Shown here: positions 1 to 8,373 of the stretch, piece by piece | How positions within the stretch are numbered: the first letter of the stretch is position 1 | Layout of the letters: each line of letters opens with the position of its first letter | Assembly (NCBI GenBank): GCA_029260215.1 | Contig: JAJDDQ010000043.1 | Span: forward strand, 1 to 43,319 | Source: Phycisphaerae bacterium | GTDB lineage: Bacteria; Planctomycetota; Phycisphaerae; UBA1845 | DNA length: 43,319 nucleotides | Direction: 5' to 3' | Program-made: the position numbers and the translations under genes | The notes under the pieces: generated by a model | The model's database searches: none | The model's input: the letters and a program-made list of their open reading frames with translations, nothing else | Told to the model about the DNA's origin: nothing

Positions 1-408
1 GGTGACCTCGACCGTGGAGGGCGAACCGCTCGAACCGTTCTGCATCCGCACCAGGTATTTCGACGTCCCGCTGCCAGCCAGGTCCGTGCCGATGGTCCAC
101 GTGTTCGAGGCCTTCAGCAGCAGATAGCGGTCGTTCGGCGAGTCCCCGTTACCCGTGAAATTGGCGCAATCCCGGTTGCCCGTTACCTCGATGTGCGACG
201 TGAACGAATTGTCCTGAGTCGCGTTGTCGCCGGGGCCGGGGAAATCGAATGGGTTAGTGCTGTCCCAATTGTTTGGAATGTTCCACGCACCGTTTGTGCC
301 GGTATCCCATGTAAAGTTCTCCGCCCACAACGTGCCGGACGTTACCATCGCAACCGCCGCAACCAAGAAACAAAATGTCCGATTCAACCGTTTCCTCATC
401 GTTTTCAT
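1..408 (-). CDS. Exported protein, N-terminal fragment (cut by window edge)
   Basis: The 136 visible codons begin at an ATG with a strong AGGAGG ribosome-binding site nine bases upstream. The N-terminus is a typical signal peptide: basic MKTMRKRLNR, then a hydrophobic FCFLVAAVAMV stretch ending near TLWAEN. The mature part is rich in Asn, Asp, Gly, Ser and Thr and has the W-x-x-G-x-W...NW pattern seen at the start of many planctomycete exported beta-strand-rich proteins. The C-terminus lies beyond position 1, so any PEP-CTERM or dockerin ending cannot be seen. It is transcribed in the same direction as the exported protein at 629-1837. I do not recognise a specific family, and no enzymatic function can be assigned. 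Confidence 0.8.
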   Translation of the reverse strand, partial: MKTMRKRLNRTFCFLVAAVAMVTSGTLWAENFTWDTGTNGAWNIPNNWDSTNPFDFPGPGDNATQDNSFTSHIEVTGNRDCANFTGNGDSPNDRYLLLKASNTWTIGTDLAGSGTSKYLVRMQNGSSGSPSTVEVT

Positions 409-470
409 CACGAAAACCTCCTACAATGCGCAGAGACCACCCTTCAGCGTGTAATGCGTTCGAAGGGCCG

Positions 471-510
471 GGCGGACGGGGATTCCTTGACGGGGTTGTA
501 CCCGTCCGCC
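471..510. repeat. Perfect 10-bp inverted repeat in the leader of the edge gene
   Basis: GGCGGACGGG at 471-480 is exactly complementary to CCCGTCCGCC at 501-510, with a 20-base loop. It lies about 60-100 bases upstream of the ATG at 408, within the 5' leader expected for that minus-strand gene. No T-run follows on either strand, so it is not a typical terminator. A second short dyad, GCATGC/GCATGC, is at 525-540. This could be a leader structure or chance in GC-rich DNA. Confidence 0.45.
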
Positions 511-628
511 CTCTTGTTCATGTGGCATGCACGCGCATGCTCACGTTTCGATCAATTTCGTTCCGATAACCGATTCTTCTGCCTATAGCGAAAGCCACCT
601 CCTTATGATCGGTGTTGGAACACCAACG

Positions 629-1837
629 CTAATTATTTGCGGGTGTCACGAGGCGCTGAAACAAAGCGAAGTCGCGAAAGTCGATATCGCCGTCTGAGTC
701 GAAATCGAAAACATCGAGACAAACGGGTGGCATTTGGACGCCACATTCAACATTGCTCATGCAATTTTGCATGGATTCAAAATCGAAACGGTCTACGATC
801 TTGTCCCCGGTGAAATCACCGGGATCGCGTGTCCGCCAGAGCAAAGCTATATCCAGTTCCGGAAAATCCCCAACACCGAACGCCACTTCGCCCGAATCGC
901 TTATGTCGTATCCATGAAAGGCGAGTTCCGGTGTATCGATGAGTTGATATGTTTGACCATCTCTGAACAACATGCCTGACCCGAAATTACCGAGCGACAG
1001 TCCATAAATCACGTCCCCGGCGTTACTAATCCTCGGCCCTCTGCCGTTTAGCGAGTTTGGCAGCACGCTTATCACGCCATTGGTGCGCATCAGAACGCCT
1101 ACGTTGTCATGCCACACAGTGGTTCCCGCATCGTTTATCCCGCAGCCTTGTGCTTGCGTGGTTCCATCACTTGTTTCATGCACCTCTCCGCCGATCGAAC
1201 ACATGATTGTCGAGACCCACGGATTCAAGTTGAATTCGTAACGCACCCATGCGTAGTCGCCGGATGCGTTGATCGTCACGCAAACATTGGTGAACCCGTT
1301 GTCCGTGATTGGAACGGCGTTGCCGTTTTCGTAACGATACAACTCGACTTGGACCGAACTGAACCATATCGGCCAGATGATCGTACCGTCGTTGCCGATG
1401 GATGGGCCGAGTTGGTCAACAGCGTCATTGGTAAGCTGTTCGATTACACCATCGGTGTAGCGCATGATCTCATGCTCACTCGTTCCTGGGTCTTTCTTAT
1501 TCCAAACGATGACGCCCGCATCATTGATGTCGGGCGATGCGTCCTCGAGAATGTCGTTGGTGAGTCGCCGCAGCTTGCCGTTGTCGTAGAGGTAAATTTC
1601 CTCGCGCGTGCCGCCCGGGTTGGGGATGGCCCGCTTGCTGAACACGATCTGGCCAACATTATTCATGGCCACACGCCGATCCTGCTCCGGATCGTCGGTG
1701 ATTTTGACGATTTCCCACCCCGGCGGGGGGCCTTGGATGATCGCGGGCACAGGCCCTTCAGCGCGCGCGGTAGAGGGGGTAAGCAAGGCGGACAGCATCA
1801 GCGCGGCGCATACCGCGACTTCGGCGAGTTTGGACAT
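629..1837 (-). CDS. Exported TolB-like repeat protein with dockerin-like C-terminus
   Basis: This is a 402-residue exported protein. The frame is open further upstream to 1987, but the ATG at 1837 has GGAGA seven bases before it and begins a clear signal peptide (MSKLAEVAVCAALMLSALL...TARAEG), so I start there. The middle has repeated blocks of the form 'Y-NG-x-x-x-x-L-T-N-D...NDAG-x-I-x-W', resembling TolB/PD40-like beta-propeller blades as found in planctomycete secreted proteins. The C-terminus has two Asp-rich calcium-loop motifs, GDFTGDKIVDRFDFESM and FDFDSDGDIDFRDFALF, typical of a type I dockerin-like pair. Likely role: secreted or surface-attached structural or binding protein. No catalytic residues can be identified. 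Confidence 0.8.
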   Translation of the reverse strand: MSKLAEVAVCAALMLSALLTPSTARAEGPVPAIIQGPPPGWEIVKITDDPEQDRRVAMNNVGQIVFSKRAIPNPGGTREEIYLYDNGKLRRLTNDILEDASPDINDAGVIVWNKKDPGTSEHEIMRYTDGVIEQLTNDAVDQLGPSIGNDGTIIWPIWFSSVQVELYRYENGNAVPITDNGFTNVCVTINASGDYAWVRYEFNLNPWVSTIMCSIGGEVHETSDGTTQAQGCGINDAGTTVWHDNVGVLMRTNGVISVLPNSLNGRGPRISNAGDVIYGLSLGNFGSGMLFRDGQTYQLIDTPELAFHGYDISDSGEVAFGVGDFPELDIALLWRTRDPGDFTGDKIVDRFDFESMQNCMSNVECGVQMPPVCLDVFDFDSDGDIDFRDFALFQRLVTPANN

Positions 1838-2301
1838 AGCGCATCTCCAGGACGCGCTCGGTCGGAAAGGAGCGCGTACGGTTATCTTACCAGCTCGGCC
1901 CGCTGGATTCACGATTTCGAGCCTTTTTCGCATCGACTCAGCCCCGATTACCGGTCCCGACACCCAATTAGGGCATCGAAACCGCACATGCCCGCCCGCG
2001 AGGCGAGCATGCCACCCACCGACTCAGCCCCGGTTGCCCGCCCCACGCAGCCCGATCGAGGGATCGAGGGATCGAGGGCACCTCCAAATGCCCCGCTCAC
2101 GAACAACCGCACACCAGCAGAGGGTAGTATCCAACCGTGAGAGTCGGGTCAATCGAAAATAGCGGAATAACTGATCCAATCGTGTGTGACTTTACACAGA
2201 CCTGCCCGCGAACAGCGCCAGCCATCCCGCAGTGCGCACATACAATGTACACCGTGTACACAGCGCACGCACAGTCGCCTTCCTATTTTTCCAAGGTGTG
2301 G
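1838..2301. other. Intergenic stretch without a supported gene
   Basis: No reading frame here has a convincing ribosome-binding site or recognisable protein. It holds three perfect tandem copies of the 8-mer GATCGAGG at 2054-2077 and a dyad TGTACA-CCG-TGTACA at 2246-2260 flanked by GTGCGC/GCGCAC. The dyad looks operator-like but has no adjacent gene start. The promoter of the minus-strand gene at 1837 should lie in the first 150 bases; I see no clear sigma-70 pair. Confidence 0.5.
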
Positions 2302-2577
2302 CTATTGCAATGGGTAACAGGTCGGCCATGTGCAATGCGTGTGTATCTTTTGCCCTTTCCTTGCGACAGAGAACAATCTATCTCCCCCCTTACAAAGTGG
2401 GGATACGGGGGGGTTGGACCAGAGCAAAGCGTCGCTTTGCAAAAAGAACCTCCCCCGGCCCCTCCTTCTGAAGGAGGGGAGGAAGAGGTCAATCTTTGCG
2501 TCTGCACGAAGAAGTCTCGCCTCTGCGGTGTTTATCGTCATATGACACTGCACACGGCTGACCTGTTACCGCAATAG
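2302..2577. mobile_element. MITE-like element with about 30-bp terminal inverted repeats
   Basis: The left end (2302-2335) and the right end (about 2545-2577) are imperfect inverted copies sharing CTATTGC, then GGTAACAGGTC, then GCC, TGTGCA and TG in order. Inside is a second, nested inverted pair: a C-rich arm from about 2384 and its complement to about 2482. The nested pair surrounds a perfect hairpin GCAAAGC-GTC-GCTTTGC (2424-2440), and CCTCCTT-CTG-AAGGAGG (2461-2477) forms another. No transposase frame is present, so it would have to be mobilised in trans. Target-site duplications are not obvious. The inner C-rich unit resembles intergenic repeats seen in many bacterial genomes. Confidence 0.55.
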
Positions 2578-2950
2578 ATGTCGGCCGAGGCTGGTCCGTT
2601 CGGGTCGCGTCACCGTCGCGCCTCCTTCCTTCCCCACGCCTTCAGATCAGTAAAGGCTCCGAAGGCATACCGGAGAGCACCAGTGATAAGAACATCCACC
2701 ATCGCGCCCCTATTCAACGGGGGCGCAGCCACGGCGAGTGCGACCTGAAGCGAGACCAGCCCGTCGGCCGACACGTTGCCCGGAGTCGGGGATTGAATCG
2801 CGAAAATCAGTCGTGTCGGGGGTGGCACGACGAACGTGAGACCGGCGATGCGAAGAACATCCTCAGCCTCGTTCGATTATTCAACGCCGAAAGTCAAAGG
2901 CAAGCAGCGACGTGAAACAATTCGGGGAACAGGGCGAATCACCCCAGGGG
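2578..2950. other. Intergenic stretch, one weak minus-strand frame
   Basis: A minus-strand frame open from about 2885 to 2610 could encode up to about 90 residues. Its only usable start is a GTG at 2828 (MPPPTRLIFAIQ...), which has no clear ribosome-binding site. The product has no recognisable motif, and the frame starts immediately after a stop codon. It may be a decayed remnant downstream of the large LptC-like gene. I do not call it a gene. No terminator is evident after the stop at 2951. Confidence 0.35.
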
Positions 2951-5900
2951 TCATTGCCCCCTTGGTCGCTCGCGTACAGGTCGGGAGGCTGATCGCGACC
3001 GGCCGCCAAGAATCAATTCGGGCGCTTCGACCTCGCCGGTCTTCAAGTTGTAGTTGAACTCAGGCCCGCGATATCGGGGGCCGTTGGGGAGGTCGCTGAA
3101 GATTTCCGCCGGCGACACCGATCCGCCGACGATACGCAGAAGATCGCTGTCCACGTATTTGACCACGCGGGCAGCGTTGAGTGTGAAGTCGTCCGTCGTC
3201 ATCAGCACGCCGCGGGCGGCTTCGAGTTGCGACAGGCTTTGCATGCTGAGTCCGCCGATATCCGATTTTTTCTTCCCGTCGTCACCGGGGGCGAATTCGA
3301 CCATCAGGTCGCCGCAATCGAGCCGCATATTTCTGCCATCCAACGTGGATTTCTCGGCGTCGAACTCTTCGTCAGCCAACCGCTCGCGGGCGAGCAGCAT
3401 CTCGCTGCCGGCGCGATGATCGAGCATCACGTCCTGCCTGAAATCGGCACGGTTGCGATCCGCATGGAACGTGAACGAGTCCGCCCATTTGATAAACGTC
3501 TGCGAAGGAAGCCGGCCAACGTCGGTAAGAAGCGGGTCGCGGGAGACGCTCGCCGGATCGACATCGCGCTGCGTGTAATCTTCGATCAGCAGCGACCCCG
3601 CCACCGGCACGGTCAGAAGCTGCGTGCGAAGATCGGCTGTCAGCTTCTCACCCGCGAGACGGGCGCGGCTCATCACGTAGCCCGTGTCGTCGGTGTTGGA
3701 AAAAACCACAACAACATCGCGCAACGCGACAAGGTAGGTCGGCTGACGATCGAACTGAACCGGGCGTGAAGCGGGGTCTTCGACCGGCCCGCTCAAAGCG
3801 AGCGCGACGGGCGAGAAAACCCACCAATCACCGGCTGGCGACACCGTGGCGTCTCGATCCACCGGCCTGGTCTTCGCGAACAGCTTCGGTGCGTCGATAC
3901 CGGTAGAGAAATTCAGCATCACGCCCACCAGCCAGCGCAGCGGACTCCGAAAAACATCCGCCGCCTCGTCGGACGCGGCAACCTGCTTCGCCCTCTCCGC
4001 TTTGATGAAGTCGATCACCATCTCCTGCGCATTGAACTGCGCGACTTCGAGCGAGGCTTCATCACCCTCCACGCGACGTCGGCTCACCGCCTTCACATCG
4101 CCGAGCAGGCGCGCGGTGTTGTTGCCCCCGCGATAGGCCAGCGATTTCGACCAGGACATGTTGATGTTCTGCGGCTTATCAAGTTGCCGGCCGTCAAGCC
4201 CGCGGGCGGTAACGAACTCGGCTTTGCCCGCACCGAAGACATCGATGCGTTCCCGTTCAAGATCGGCTTCGATCTGGTTGGCTGAAATCGTGTAATCCTG
4301 AAACTGCACGAAGGCCATGCGATCGGACGGACCGGTCAAACGCACAAAACTCGGCGACTGCTGCTCGTCCAGCTCGGCTGTCAGCGTTTCCGCCGAGATG
4401 TCCAACCCCTGCGCCGAATCGTAGGCCAACACTCCGCCGTGGGCTTCGACGCGCTCGATGCCGAATTCGTAATGATCGCGTTCGATGTCCTGACGTCGCT
4501 TCTCCCAATCCACCGCGCTCGGATCGCGACCTTCACCCAAGACTGCAAACCACTCCGTTAGCTTCATCAGCGGACTGAACACCCGGCCAGGCCTGCGCAG
4601 CGGAACCAGCGAGAGCGTCACGCCCCGCTCAGCCGACAGGCTCAGCGTGTCACGCTTGACGAATACATTTCCGGTGGCCTCCACCGCATGAGGCATACTG
4701 CGCCCGTCGGGCCAAACGTCGAACACGACAGCCAGATCGTCGCACGTAACGCGGGCCGTGTCCTGCGTCAGCAACACACCGCCAGCCGCCTCCAGCGTCG
4801 CCAATCTGTCCGAGAACATGGCATCGGTGGTCGGGGCATCGAACGTGGCGATCACCTCGTCGGCGGCCAACGTGTCGGCACTGCGGCGGAACATGACATC
4901 GCCGCGAAACTCCGCTCGGGCGATGTACTCGAATAGTTTGGGACGCGAACGACCGGGAACCTCCAACGCGTGCTGCGCAATCTGAAGATCAGCCCCCTCG
5001 GAAAAACGAACATGCACCTCCTCCGACGACTGCTGACCGTCCGGTTGCCCCTGACTCACCAGGGACGCCAGGCCGCCGCTCAACACCGCAGGCCCGTCGA
5101 TGTGAATCACGTTGGCGGTTCCATCCACGAAAATCGCGGGGGAACGCATCGAACCTTGATCCGGGAACGAAAGCATCACATTGTCGGCGGACTCTCCGGC
5201 TGTGATCCACACGCGCTTCGAATCCTGATGCAATTCCAGCCTGTCGCACGCGACGGAACCGTTCGCGTCCGTCACGCGCACGTTGCCCTCCGCCAGCACC
5301 TGAACGCGATCGGAAGACGGATGTCGCGAAGCAGGAAGCACCTCCTCAGGTCGAGCACGAAGGTCGCCCGTCCATGTAATGACCACTTCCTTTGAAGGTT
5401 CCGCCTTCTTCTCCGGCGACTTCACTTTCGACGCGCGCTCCGACTTCTCACCGTCCGAATCCTGGCCGTCAGCCGTCGCATCTTCGGAAGCCTTGATCCG
5501 GGGCATCAGAAAAAGAAGGCTCAATCGATCCGCGGAAAATACCTGCGCGCCGTCGTGTGAATCGACCGTCGCAATCCGCACCTCGCCCGTCAGCTCCGCC
5601 AGATACGACGTATCGCCCTCGTTGTCCTCGTCCGCCTGGTGGCCTTGCGCCGGAACCGTGTTCGCGTCGGATTCGGGTTTGTCACCGTCGGCCCCGAGAA
5701 TCGGCGAAAACGCTTCCCCGCCCGCGCGAATGATCAGCTTGCCCGCCTCCATGAATTCCAGTTCTTCGACACGGCGATCGGCTTCGTTGAAGACGAACAT
5801 CATGCCCACGCCGCTGATTTCGCCCTCAACCAGCCGCACCGAGAACGCGTTGGCGGTCTCCATGCGCGACGCTTCCATATCAAAGGAAACGTCTTCAAAC

Positions 5901-6475
5901 CTCAAAAAGATCAGCCGCTCAATATCATCGGGTTCAGGGTCGTGTTCGGATTCGGGGAGCGCGTCACGCTGCTCGCGCGTCAGCCGGTCGATATCCATGC
6001 GCACGTCACCGATGAGCGTCCCGCGTATCGGCTCGGGCTTGCCCACGCCGCGCACCGCCAAGACGCCCCGCCGCGCCACCGTGCGCACGCGCTGGCCGTC
6101 GGGCATCTCGACGCGAATATCCGGATTATCGACCTCGATCTCCTGTATGCCGTTTTGCGGCTCGCCCAGCGGTCGCCAGGCGCTGCCGGAAAACTCCAGT
6201 CGAGGTTGCTTCGTTTTGGGGTCGTACACAACGTTGCGAAAAGCCCCGCCCGCACCGACATACATGGACTCGATACTCACGACGGGGGTGGCTGAATCCG
6301 GAAGTGCGATGTCGGCCAATTCCTCGGGCAGCATCTCTTCCGCGACATCCGCCAACTGCACCGCCGACGAATACTGATAAACCGCGAAGAGCACGCCGAT
6401 GATCGCGAGAGAGGAAACCGCGAGGATCAACGATCGGACGATCGCGTAGCCATGCCTGTGATGGTTCGCGGACAT
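2951..6475 (-). CDS. Giant LptC/LptA-like lipopolysaccharide-transport protein
   Basis: This is a 1174-residue protein with one N-terminal membrane helix (about residues 10-35, AIVRSLILAVSSLAIIGVLF) and an otherwise extracytoplasmic body. It starts at an ATG 7 bases after the kdsC stop; an upstream in-frame extension would overlap kdsC and is rejected. The position after kdsC matches lptC in proteobacteria. The body repeats the LptA/OstA pattern 'A-x-G-x-V-x-V...L-x-A-x-x-L' about eight times, near residues 395, 523, 561, 598, 676, 788, 1010 and 1084 (for example AEGNVRVTDANGSVACDRL, AARGVLMTTDDFTLNAARV). LptC and LptA are normally about 190 residues each, so this looks like a fused multi-jellyroll version. 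A charged, disordered insert sits near residues 325-370. Inference: it forms or anchors a periplasmic bridge carrying lipopolysaccharide. Separate lptA and lptB genes are not in view. Confidence 0.75.
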   Translation of the reverse strand: MSANHHRHGYAIVRSLILAVSSLAIIGVLFAVYQYSSAVQLADVAEEMLPEELADIALPDSATPVVSIESMYVGAGGAFRNVVYDPKTKQPRLEFSGSAWRPLGEPQNGIQEIEVDNPDIRVEMPDGQRVRTVARRGVLAVRGVGKPEPIRGTLIGDVRMDIDRLTREQRDALPESEHDPEPDDIERLIFLRFEDVSFDMEASRMETANAFSVRLVEGEISGVGMMFVFNEADRRVEELEFMEAGKLIIRAGGEAFSPILGADGDKPESDANTVPAQGHQADEDNEGDTSYLAELTGEVRIATVDSHDGAQVFSADRLSLLFLMPRIKASEDATADGQDSDGEKSERASKVKSPEKKAEPSKEVVITWTGDLRARPEEVLPASRHPSSDRVQVLAEGNVRVTDANGSVACDRLELHQDSKRVWITAGESADNVMLSFPDQGSMRSPAIFVDGTANVIHIDGPAVLSGGLASLVSQGQPDGQQSSEEVHVRFSEGADLQIAQHALEVPGRSRPKLFEYIARAEFRGDVMFRRSADTLAADEVIATFDAPTTDAMFSDRLATLEAAGGVLLTQDTARVTCDDLAVVFDVWPDGRSMPHAVEATGNVFVKRDTLSLSAERGVTLSLVPLRRPGRVFSPLMKLTEWFAVLGEGRDPSAVDWEKRRQDIERDHYEFGIERVEAHGGVLAYDSAQGLDISAETLTAELDEQQSPSFVRLTGPSDRMAFVQFQDYTISANQIEADLERERIDVFGAGKAEFVTARGLDGRQLDKPQNINMSWSKSLAYRGGNNTARLLGDVKAVSRRRVEGDEASLEVAQFNAQEMVIDFIKAERAKQVAASDEAADVFRSPLRWLVGVMLNFSTGIDAPKLFAKTRPVDRDATVSPAGDWWVFSPVALALSGPVEDPASRPVQFDRQPTYLVALRDVVVVFSNTDDTGYVMSRARLAGEKLTADLRTQLLTVPVAGSLLIEDYTQRDVDPASVSRDPLLTDVGRLPSQTFIKWADSFTFHADRNRADFRQDVMLDHRAGSEMLLARERLADEEFDAEKSTLDGRNMRLDCGDLMVEFAPGDDGKKKSDIGGLSMQSLSQLEAARGVLMTTDDFTLNAARVVKYVDSDLLRIVGGSVSPAEIFSDLPNGPRYRGPEFNYNLKTGEVEAPELILGGRSRSASRPVRERPRGQ

Positions 6476-6482
6476 GAAGGTC

Positions 6483-6983
6483 TCAACTGCTTGCCGGCGT
6501 GGCCCATCGCCCTTGCTTACGCAGCAGGTATTCGATGACCTCCGCCACCGCTCCGTCACCGCCACGACGACGGGTCACGAAGTCGGAACATCGCTTGACG
6601 GCTGGGACCGCGTTCGCAACAGCCACGCCGAACCCGACGGATTCGACAGCCGGCGCGTCGGGCAAATCATCCCCAACGTAGCAGACAGCCTCAAACGGCG
6701 CTTGAACTTCATCAAGCAACGCACGCAAACCAGCCAGCTTGTCGCGCACGCCCTGCCTGATAATCTCGATGCCCACCTCAGCCCCCCGGCGGACGACGAT
6801 CGACGTCTCCCGCCCGGAAAGCACCGCCGCTCGGCAGCCAGCCTGTTTCCACAGTTTCAGCGCCACGCCGTCCTGAATGCTGAAGCTCATACTCCGGGCC
6901 AAGCCGTCGTCGTAGGTGACGTCGCCCGGCGTCAGCACACCGTCAACATCCAAAACCAGCAACTGAATGAGGCTGAAATTCAT
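6483..6983 (-). CDS. kdsC: 3-deoxy-D-manno-octulosonate-8-phosphate phosphatase (KdsC), HAD family
   Basis: The product is 166 residues, the normal size for KdsC. It hydrolyses KDO-8-phosphate to KDO in the cytoplasm, for the lipopolysaccharide core. HAD motifs are clear: motif I LDVDGVLT (D12, D14), motif II LSGRE, the motif-III Lys in VRDKLAG, and motif IV GDDLPD. The frame is open to 7217, but the upstream part translates a dispersed DNA repeat; the ATG at 6983 (MNFSLIQLLVLDVDG) matches the family N-terminus, although its ribosome-binding site is weak. It is followed after 7 bases by the LptC/LptA-like gene, so the two are probably co-transcribed. This indicates an outer membrane with KDO-containing lipopolysaccharide. 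Confident at family level. Confidence 0.9.
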   Translation of the reverse strand: MNFSLIQLLVLDVDGVLTPGDVTYDDGLARSMSFSIQDGVALKLWKQAGCRAAVLSGRETSIVVRRGAEVGIEIIRQGVRDKLAGLRALLDEVQAPFEAVCYVGDDLPDAPAVESVGFGVAVANAVPAVKRCSDFVTRRRGGDGAVAEVIEYLLRKQGRWATPASS

Positions 6984-7464
6984 ACGAGCACATTTCACAA
7001 ACGGGACAGCCGAGGCTTCAGGCCGACAGTGCGACCTCCCAGGATCACGCGATAACCAGCATTGTAGGTGCCCAGCCAAGTCTCCACCACCCCACGCCAA
7101 AAGTCCCCGCGAGCAAGCATAGCCGTCTCGATGGGTGCCCCATCTCTTCAGAGGTGGGGGAGTCGAATCAGTCTGTCTCGAACTCGTTTTGTCTGCGACT
7201 GGATTCGACTCCCCCACGGCTAAAGCAGTGGGGCACCCGGCGTGATTACAAACCGAATGTGGGACGCGGCAGATTCGGGGGGGATCGCGAAAAAACGCGG
7301 GCGTGGTCGATTCTACCCGTTGCTCAATTGAATGTTTGGGCGGGGGATTTTTCGAACCGACACCCGTCGCGCGCGTAGGATGGGTTGGCTGGCGCGGTGT
7401 TTGTGAGGGGGTTAGTGTTATGGGACGGCGACGGTTGCGGGAGCGGGAGCGGGAGAGAAGTTTG
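6984..7464. other. Divergent intergenic region between kdsC and the PEP-CTERM genes
   Basis: This region must hold the promoters of kdsC (minus) and of the exported protein at 7465 (plus). Its main content is the inverted repeat at 7133-7238. Near 7436-7455 there is a purine-rich run of GGGAGC-type hexamers just before the plus-strand ribosome-binding site. No confident -35/-10 pair was found on either strand. Confidence 0.4.
7133..7238. repeat. Dispersed inverted repeat, copy 1
   Basis: The ends are GGGTGCCCC (from 7133) and GGGGCACCC (to 7238). One arm carries CTCTTCAGAGG followed by TGGGGGAGTCGAATC. The other carries GATTCGACTCCCCCACGG and a degenerate CCACGGCTAAAGCAGTGG dyad. The copy at 24045-24125 has the same two arms in the opposite order. 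It is probably a REP/MITE-type intergenic element. Confidence 0.7.
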
Positions 7465-8262
7465 ATGCATCATTATCGATTTGGCGGAGTTGTCTCGGCT
7501 TGGGTTCTGGTTCTGGCGGCGACGGCGGGTGCGGAGCCGGTGGGGCTGTTCGAGATTCTGCGACACGAGGTGGACGCGGAAGGCTCGGCCCAACTATTCG
7601 ACGGCGGCCCGGCGGATACGTTCACCTGGGCGTACGATCTGCCCATGCAGACGACGGTCAATCAGGGGGCCCATGATTCAACCGGTACCGGGGCAGGGAA
7701 TTCGTCCTCGAGCGCCGGATTCATATCCAGGATGGTTTCGCCCGCGCTCGAACCGGAGAAATTCATCTTTAGGACCGATGCTAGCGCGAGCTACATCGGC
7801 GACGGGCCGAACAGGCCCGGCGGGACGAGCAGCGCGAGCATGGCCTCAATCATCGAGTTTGTCATGCCGGCGGAGCGTGCGGATTTCGCGCTGTCGCTCA
7901 GGCACGTGCCGGATGGGTTCTTCTCCCAATCGGGGTCGGTGTTGGTGGAAAACATCACCGCCAATCAGGAAATATTTTCGGCGAACAGCCAACTCACCTT
8001 TCAGGGTTCGTACGCCGGCAATGTCGGCGACATTATTCGCATCACCAGCGATTTCTCGGCGATGGGAAGCGTCCCCGCCGATGTTTCGGGGTTCTTTGGC
8101 AGTCTGACCTCATTCGTAATTGAGATCACGGTTCCCGAACCGGCGACGGGGGCGATTGTGATCTTTGGAGCAACATTTTGCCTCTCGGCCCGCAGGCGCG
8201 GGCGGGCGGACTTGACGGTTATTCGGACTTGTTTGGCATGCGAAATGCCGCATGTTTTTTGA
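7465..8262 (+). CDS. PEP-CTERM exported protein, tandem paralogue 1
   Basis: The product has 265 residues. The ATG at 7465 follows a GGGAGAGAAG ribosome-binding site and begins a signal peptide (MHHYRFGGVVSAWVLVLAATAGAEP). The mature part shares long blocks with the next gene: PVGLFEILRHEV, GSAQ-x-FDGGPADTF, IIEFVMPAERADF, FFSQSGSVL and ENITANQE. Near the end is VPEPATGAIVIFGATFCLSARRRGR, a PEP-CTERM signal (PEP motif, hydrophobic stretch, Arg cluster) recognised by exosortase. Here about 15 extra residues follow the Arg cluster, which is unusual for this short tail. Likely a surface or exopolysaccharide-associated protein; the beta-rich domain is not one I can name. Confidence 0.85.
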   Translation: MHHYRFGGVVSAWVLVLAATAGAEPVGLFEILRHEVDAEGSAQLFDGGPADTFTWAYDLPMQTTVNQGAHDSTGTGAGNSSSSAGFISRMVSPALEPEKFIFRTDASASYIGDGPNRPGGTSSASMASIIEFVMPAERADFALSLRHVPDGFFSQSGSVLVENITANQEIFSANSQLTFQGSYAGNVGDIIRITSDFSAMGSVPADVSGFFGSLTSFVIEITVPEPATGAIVIFGATFCLSARRRGRADLTVIRTCLACEMPHVF

Positions 8263-8373
8263 GGTCATGAAGATCATGAAAGTGCATTGGGACTCATACA
8301 ATACTTCATGCGGCAATTCATGCAGAGCGTGTGCGCGGGTGGCCTTGGGATGGCTGGAGCGGGAGAGTTTATC

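Noticed and set aside
1109-2140. Plus-strand open frame (343 codons)
   Set aside because: Opposite the dockerin-containing exported protein and running into repeat DNA; no signal or motif.
2610-2828. Possible 72-codon minus-strand gene
   Set aside because: GTG start without a ribosome-binding site, no recognisable product, frame begins just after a stop; more likely chance or a remnant.
6984-7217. N-terminal extension of KdsC by 78 residues
   Set aside because: The extension translates a dispersed DNA repeat, and the ATG at 6983 matches the family start.
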